A stretch of 7,720 nucleotides of DNA from JAMWZF01 sp041628615. GTDB lineage: Bacteria > Pseudomonadota > Alphaproteobacteria > Rhodobacterales > Rhodobacteraceae. Positions 5,837-7,720 of this stretch are shown here, in pieces. The translations under genes and the position numbers were made by a program. A model generated the notes under the pieces. The model searched no databases. It was given only the letters and a program-made list of their open reading frames with translations, and was not told where the DNA came from. Position 1 is the first letter of the stretch, and each line of letters starts with the position of its first letter. The stretch covers positions 1-7,720 of the forward strand of contig JBFKOW010000159.1 of the NCBI GenBank assembly GCA_041628615.1, read 5' to 3'.

Positions 5837-6547
5837 ATGATCGAGCCTCTCGTGCTCATCCCCGACATGGGGGCCGATGCCAGCATCTGGCGGGCGGTGA
5901 CCGAGCCGTTGTCGGCCCGGCACCCGGTCATGGTCGCCCCGGCAACCCAGGCCGAGCGGGCCGAAGAGATCGCCAGCGACCTCGTGACCGTGCTGCCGCA
6001 GCGCTTCGCCCTGGCCGGACAGGGGCTGGGCAGCATCGTCGCGCTCGAGATCCTGCGCCGGGCGATGCCGCGGGTGACCCGGGTGGCGCTGATCTCGGCC
6101 TACCCGCTGGCCGAGCCGCCCGAGTCCGCCGCGGCACGCGAGGTGCGGATCATCGCCGCCGCCACCGGCCGGCTGGGCGACGCGGTCCACGAGGAGATCG
6201 GCACCTGGGGCTTCGCGCCGGACGCGGCGAAGGTGGCGCACCGTCAGACCGTGCAGCGGGTCGCCGAGGCGCTGGGCGCGGATGTGTTCCGCCGGCAGTC
6301 GCGGCTGATGCAGCGCCGCCGCGACCAGCAGCAGGTTCTCGCCGCGATCAGCCAGCCGGCGCTGGTGATGTGCGGCGCCCATGACAAGGCAACGCCGCCC
6401 CGGCGGCACGAATGGATGGCCGAGATGATCCCCTACGCCGAGTTGCGGGTCATCGAGGATGCCGGCCACGCGCCGATGCTGGAGACCCCCGAGATCATCC
6501 GCACCGCGCTCGACGACTGGCTGGCGATGCCGCTGGTGCTGCGCTAG
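5837..6547 (+). CDS. Alpha/beta-hydrolase-fold protein with Gly in place of the nucleophile
   Basis: A protein of 236 residues starting at ATG 5837 (MIEPLVLIPDMGADASIWRAV). The 61-bp gap upstream has no strong Shine-Dalgarno or promoter that I can identify; an upstream in-frame extension would be read over the previous gene in another frame. The fold is plain: LIPDMG (7-12) as the oxyanion segment, ALAGQGLGSIVALEILRR (58-75) as the elbow region, VALISAYPL after strand 6, CGAHDKATPP (179-188, Asp183) and EDAGHAPMLETP (207-218, His211). The canonical G-x-S-x-G is G-Q-G-L-G, with GGG (Gly63) at the nucleophile codon. Asp and His are kept, so the usual serine-hydrolase mechanism is not available. 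It could be a cofactor-free lyase/dioxygenase-like enzyme, a binding protein or an inactive relative. Its stop overlaps the convergent VOC gene in CTAG. Confidence 0.85.
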   Translation: MIEPLVLIPDMGADASIWRAVTEPLSARHPVMVAPATQAERAEEIASDLVTVLPQRFALAGQGLGSIVALEILRRAMPRVTRVALISAYPLAEPPESAAAREVRIIAAATGRLGDAVHEEIGTWGFAPDAAKVAHRQTVQRVAEALGADVFRRQSRLMQRRRDQQQVLAAISQPALVMCGAHDKATPPRRHEWMAEMIPYAELRVIEDAGHAPMLETPEIIRTALDDWLAMPLVLR

Positions 6548-7035
6548 GCCGCTGCCGCCGCGTGGGCCGCCTCCAGCGCGGCGATGTCGATCCGGCCCAT
6601 TCCCATCAGCGCCGCCATCACCGCCTGCCGCTGGCGGGCGGAGCCGGAGCCCATCAGCTCGGACAGCCGCCGCGGTACGATCTGCCAGCGCACGCCCCAC
6701 CGGTCGCGCAGCCAGCCGCACTGGCTTTCGGTCCCGCCGTCGCCGGTCAGCGCGGCCCAGAGCCGGTCGGTCTCGGCCTGGTCCTCGGTCTGCACCGAGA
6801 TCGACATCATGTCGGTATGCTCCTGGTGCGGGCCGGCCTCGAGGATCTGGTAGGGGGTCCCGGCGAGGGTCAGGTCGATGATCCCGACGCCGCCGGGCTC
6901 GCCGGTGGCCATGTTGTCCAGCCGCTCCTCGGTCTCGATCCGCGAGCCCGGCAGGAGTGAGGTGTAGAGCCGCGCGGCGGCGGCGCCGTCGCTGGCGACC
7001 CAGATGCAGGTGCGGACCTTGGCGGTGCCGGTCAT
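6544..7035 (-). CDS. VOC family protein, PhnB-like (3-demethylubiquinone-9 3-methyltransferase-like fold)
   Basis: A protein of 163 residues, the normal length for this group. ATG at 7035 is preceded by GGGAG at a suitable distance. N-terminal VRTCIWVASDGAAAARLYTSLLPGSRIET (7-35) is the first beta-alpha-beta module. The second module contains DQAETDRLWAAL followed by ESQCGWLRDRWGVRWQIVPR, a signature of the PF06983 group. The C-terminal helix MAALMGMGRIDIAALEAAH is also typical. These proteins have the glyoxalase/bleomycin-resistance fold but most have no proven reaction; annotation as a ubiquinone methyltransferase is historical. It lies 33 bp downstream of the DUF6151 gene on the same strand, probably in one operon. 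Function unknown. Confidence 0.88.
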   Translation of the reverse strand: MTGTAKVRTCIWVASDGAAAARLYTSLLPGSRIETEERLDNMATGEPGGVGIIDLTLAGTPYQILEAGPHQEHTDMMSISVQTEDQAETDRLWAALTGDGGTESQCGWLRDRWGVRWQIVPRRLSELMGSGSARQRQAVMAALMGMGRIDIAALEAAHAAAAA

Positions 7036-7068
7036 GGTGCGACTCCCGGGTTGCGTGACGCGGTCAGT

Positions 7069-7638
7069 CTACGCCGGTCGGGCCGCCCTGTCTGCCGCCG
7101 TCAGCCGCCGCGGCTCCGCCACCGGCCGCCGGGTCGCGGGATCGAAGAACGGGGTCTGCCGCCAACGCCCCGACAACCGGGCGGCGAAGCTGCGGGTCAG
7201 CAGCCCGGCGGCGAGGGCCATCGCGCCCGAATGCCGGGTGCCGCCTCCGGGGCGGGGCAGGAAGGCATGGGCCACGACCTTTCCGAAGGCCTCGGGCGGG
7301 GTGCAGCGATCGACATGGGCGCTGACGAAGGGGACCCCCGGCGACGTCGCCGTGTTGAACAGCAGCGTGCCGCAGCACGCCGCCTGCCAGCGGAACATGG
7401 TCCCGCGCCAGACGACGATGCCGAGCCGGTCCCTGCCGGACTCGAACACCACCCGGTCCGGGGTGGTCTGGAAATAGCCCACGCCCGCGGTCCCCGGATC
7501 GTCGCCGCCGGACCAGACGACGGCATCGCGGCAGTCCCGGCAATGGCACTGGAGCCGGGTTCCGGCGGCCGGCCCGATCGCCGTCAGCCGCCCGGTGACG
7601 GCGCCGCAGCGGCAGGCGAAGGCGACATCCGTCGCCAA
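7069..7638 (-). CDS. DUF6151 family, GFA/CENP-V-like zinc protein
   Basis: A protein of 189 residues. The chosen start is TTG at 7638 because homologous sequence seems to begin just before FACRCGAVTGRL and no ATG or GTG lies nearby in frame. Cysteines form a zinc-site pattern: C9-x-C11 (CRC), C31-x-C33-x-x-C36 (CHCRDC) and C88-C89 (AACCGTLLFN). This is the pattern of the glutathione-dependent formaldehyde-activating (GFA)-like fold, and the overall layout fits the DUF6151 family as I recall it. The mid-section YFQTTPDRVVFESGRDRLGIVVWRGTMFRWQ is the beta-rich part. The TTG lies 4 bp after the stop of the upstream gene, with no clear Shine-Dalgarno, so translation may depend on that gene. The reaction is unknown. 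Confidence 0.8.
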   Translation of the reverse strand: MATDVAFACRCGAVTGRLTAIGPAAGTRLQCHCRDCRDAVVWSGGDDPGTAGVGYFQTTPDRVVFESGRDRLGIVVWRGTMFRWQAACCGTLLFNTATSPGVPFVSAHVDRCTPPEAFGKVVAHAFLPRPGGGTRHSGAMALAAGLLTRSFAARLSGRWRQTPFFDPATRRPVAEPRRLTAADRAARPA

Positions 7639-7642
7639 GGCG

Positions 7643-7720
7643 CTACTTGGCGGCCGTGGGCCGGCGCCGCCCGGCGGGCCGTTCGGAATTGCTGTCGATG
7701 AAGTCGAGCACCAGCGGCCG
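7643..7720 (-). CDS. C-terminal end of an unidentified protein (5' part beyond window)
   Basis: An open frame enters from the right edge and ends at TAG (7645-7643) after 25 residues, beginning RPLVLDFIDSNSERP and ending in a basic tail, AGRRRPTAAK. It has the same strand as, and only 4 bp spacing to, the DUF6151 gene, and continuous coding usage up to the edge, which support a real gene end. The visible part is too short to identify a family. Confidence 0.6.
   Translation of the reverse strand, partial: RPLVLDFIDSNSERPAGRRRPTAAK

Noticed and set aside
1..7720. CRISPR array, toxin-antitoxin, phage defence, transposon or RNA gene
   Set aside because: I looked on both strands for repeats, terminal inverted repeats, tRNA-like cloverleafs and defence-type domains and found none.

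Overview
The window is very GC-rich, with G or C at most third codon positions, closely packed genes and GTG/TTG starts. Together with the gene families seen, this suggests an alphaproteobacterium, most likely Rhodobacterales/Rhodobacteraceae. That placement is inference, since no marker gene is present. I see no RNA gene, insertion sequence, CRISPR array, prophage or origin.

Layout. (a) Positions 1-691, minus: 5' part of a one-component regulator that fuses an ArsR-type winged helix to an SRPBCC/AHSA1 ligand-binding domain; it runs off the left edge. (b) Positions 692-800: divergent control region. It holds a symmetric 36-bp palindrome with four GTNAC half-sites, a promoter for the regulator inside it, and a possible 13-codon leader ORF that ends on the start codon of the next gene. 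(c) Positions 801-2838, plus: a two-gene operon of an MFS transporter and an ABHD10-like alpha/beta hydrolase, overlapping by 8 bp. (d) Positions 2839-2940: short gap with a candidate promoter. (e) Positions 2941-6547, plus: a GPH/MelB-type MFS transporter, an alpha/beta hydrolase (again overlapping by 8 bp), an M15-like protein (TGATG junction), and, after 61 bp, an alpha/beta-hydrolase-fold protein whose nucleophile serine is replaced by glycine. (f) Positions 6544-7720, minus: a PhnB-like VOC protein, a DUF6151 (GFA-like zinc) protein with a TTG start, and the last 25 residues of an unidentified protein. The two gene blocks converge with stop codons overlapping in one CTAG.

Working model (inference). 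The ArsR-SRPBCC protein probably represses itself and the divergent transporter-hydrolase pair, and is released by a hydrophobic ligand. The second transporter-hydrolase pair has the same plan but its own promoter, and lies upstream of two proteins that may have lost catalytic residues. The region looks like chromosomal accessory metabolism (uptake or efflux plus hydrolysis of small, perhaps lipid-like, molecules) and not a defence or mobile system. The points most worth a second look are the four-half-site operator, the coupled leader ORF, the Ser-to-Gly hydrolase and the repeated transporter-hydrolase arrangement.
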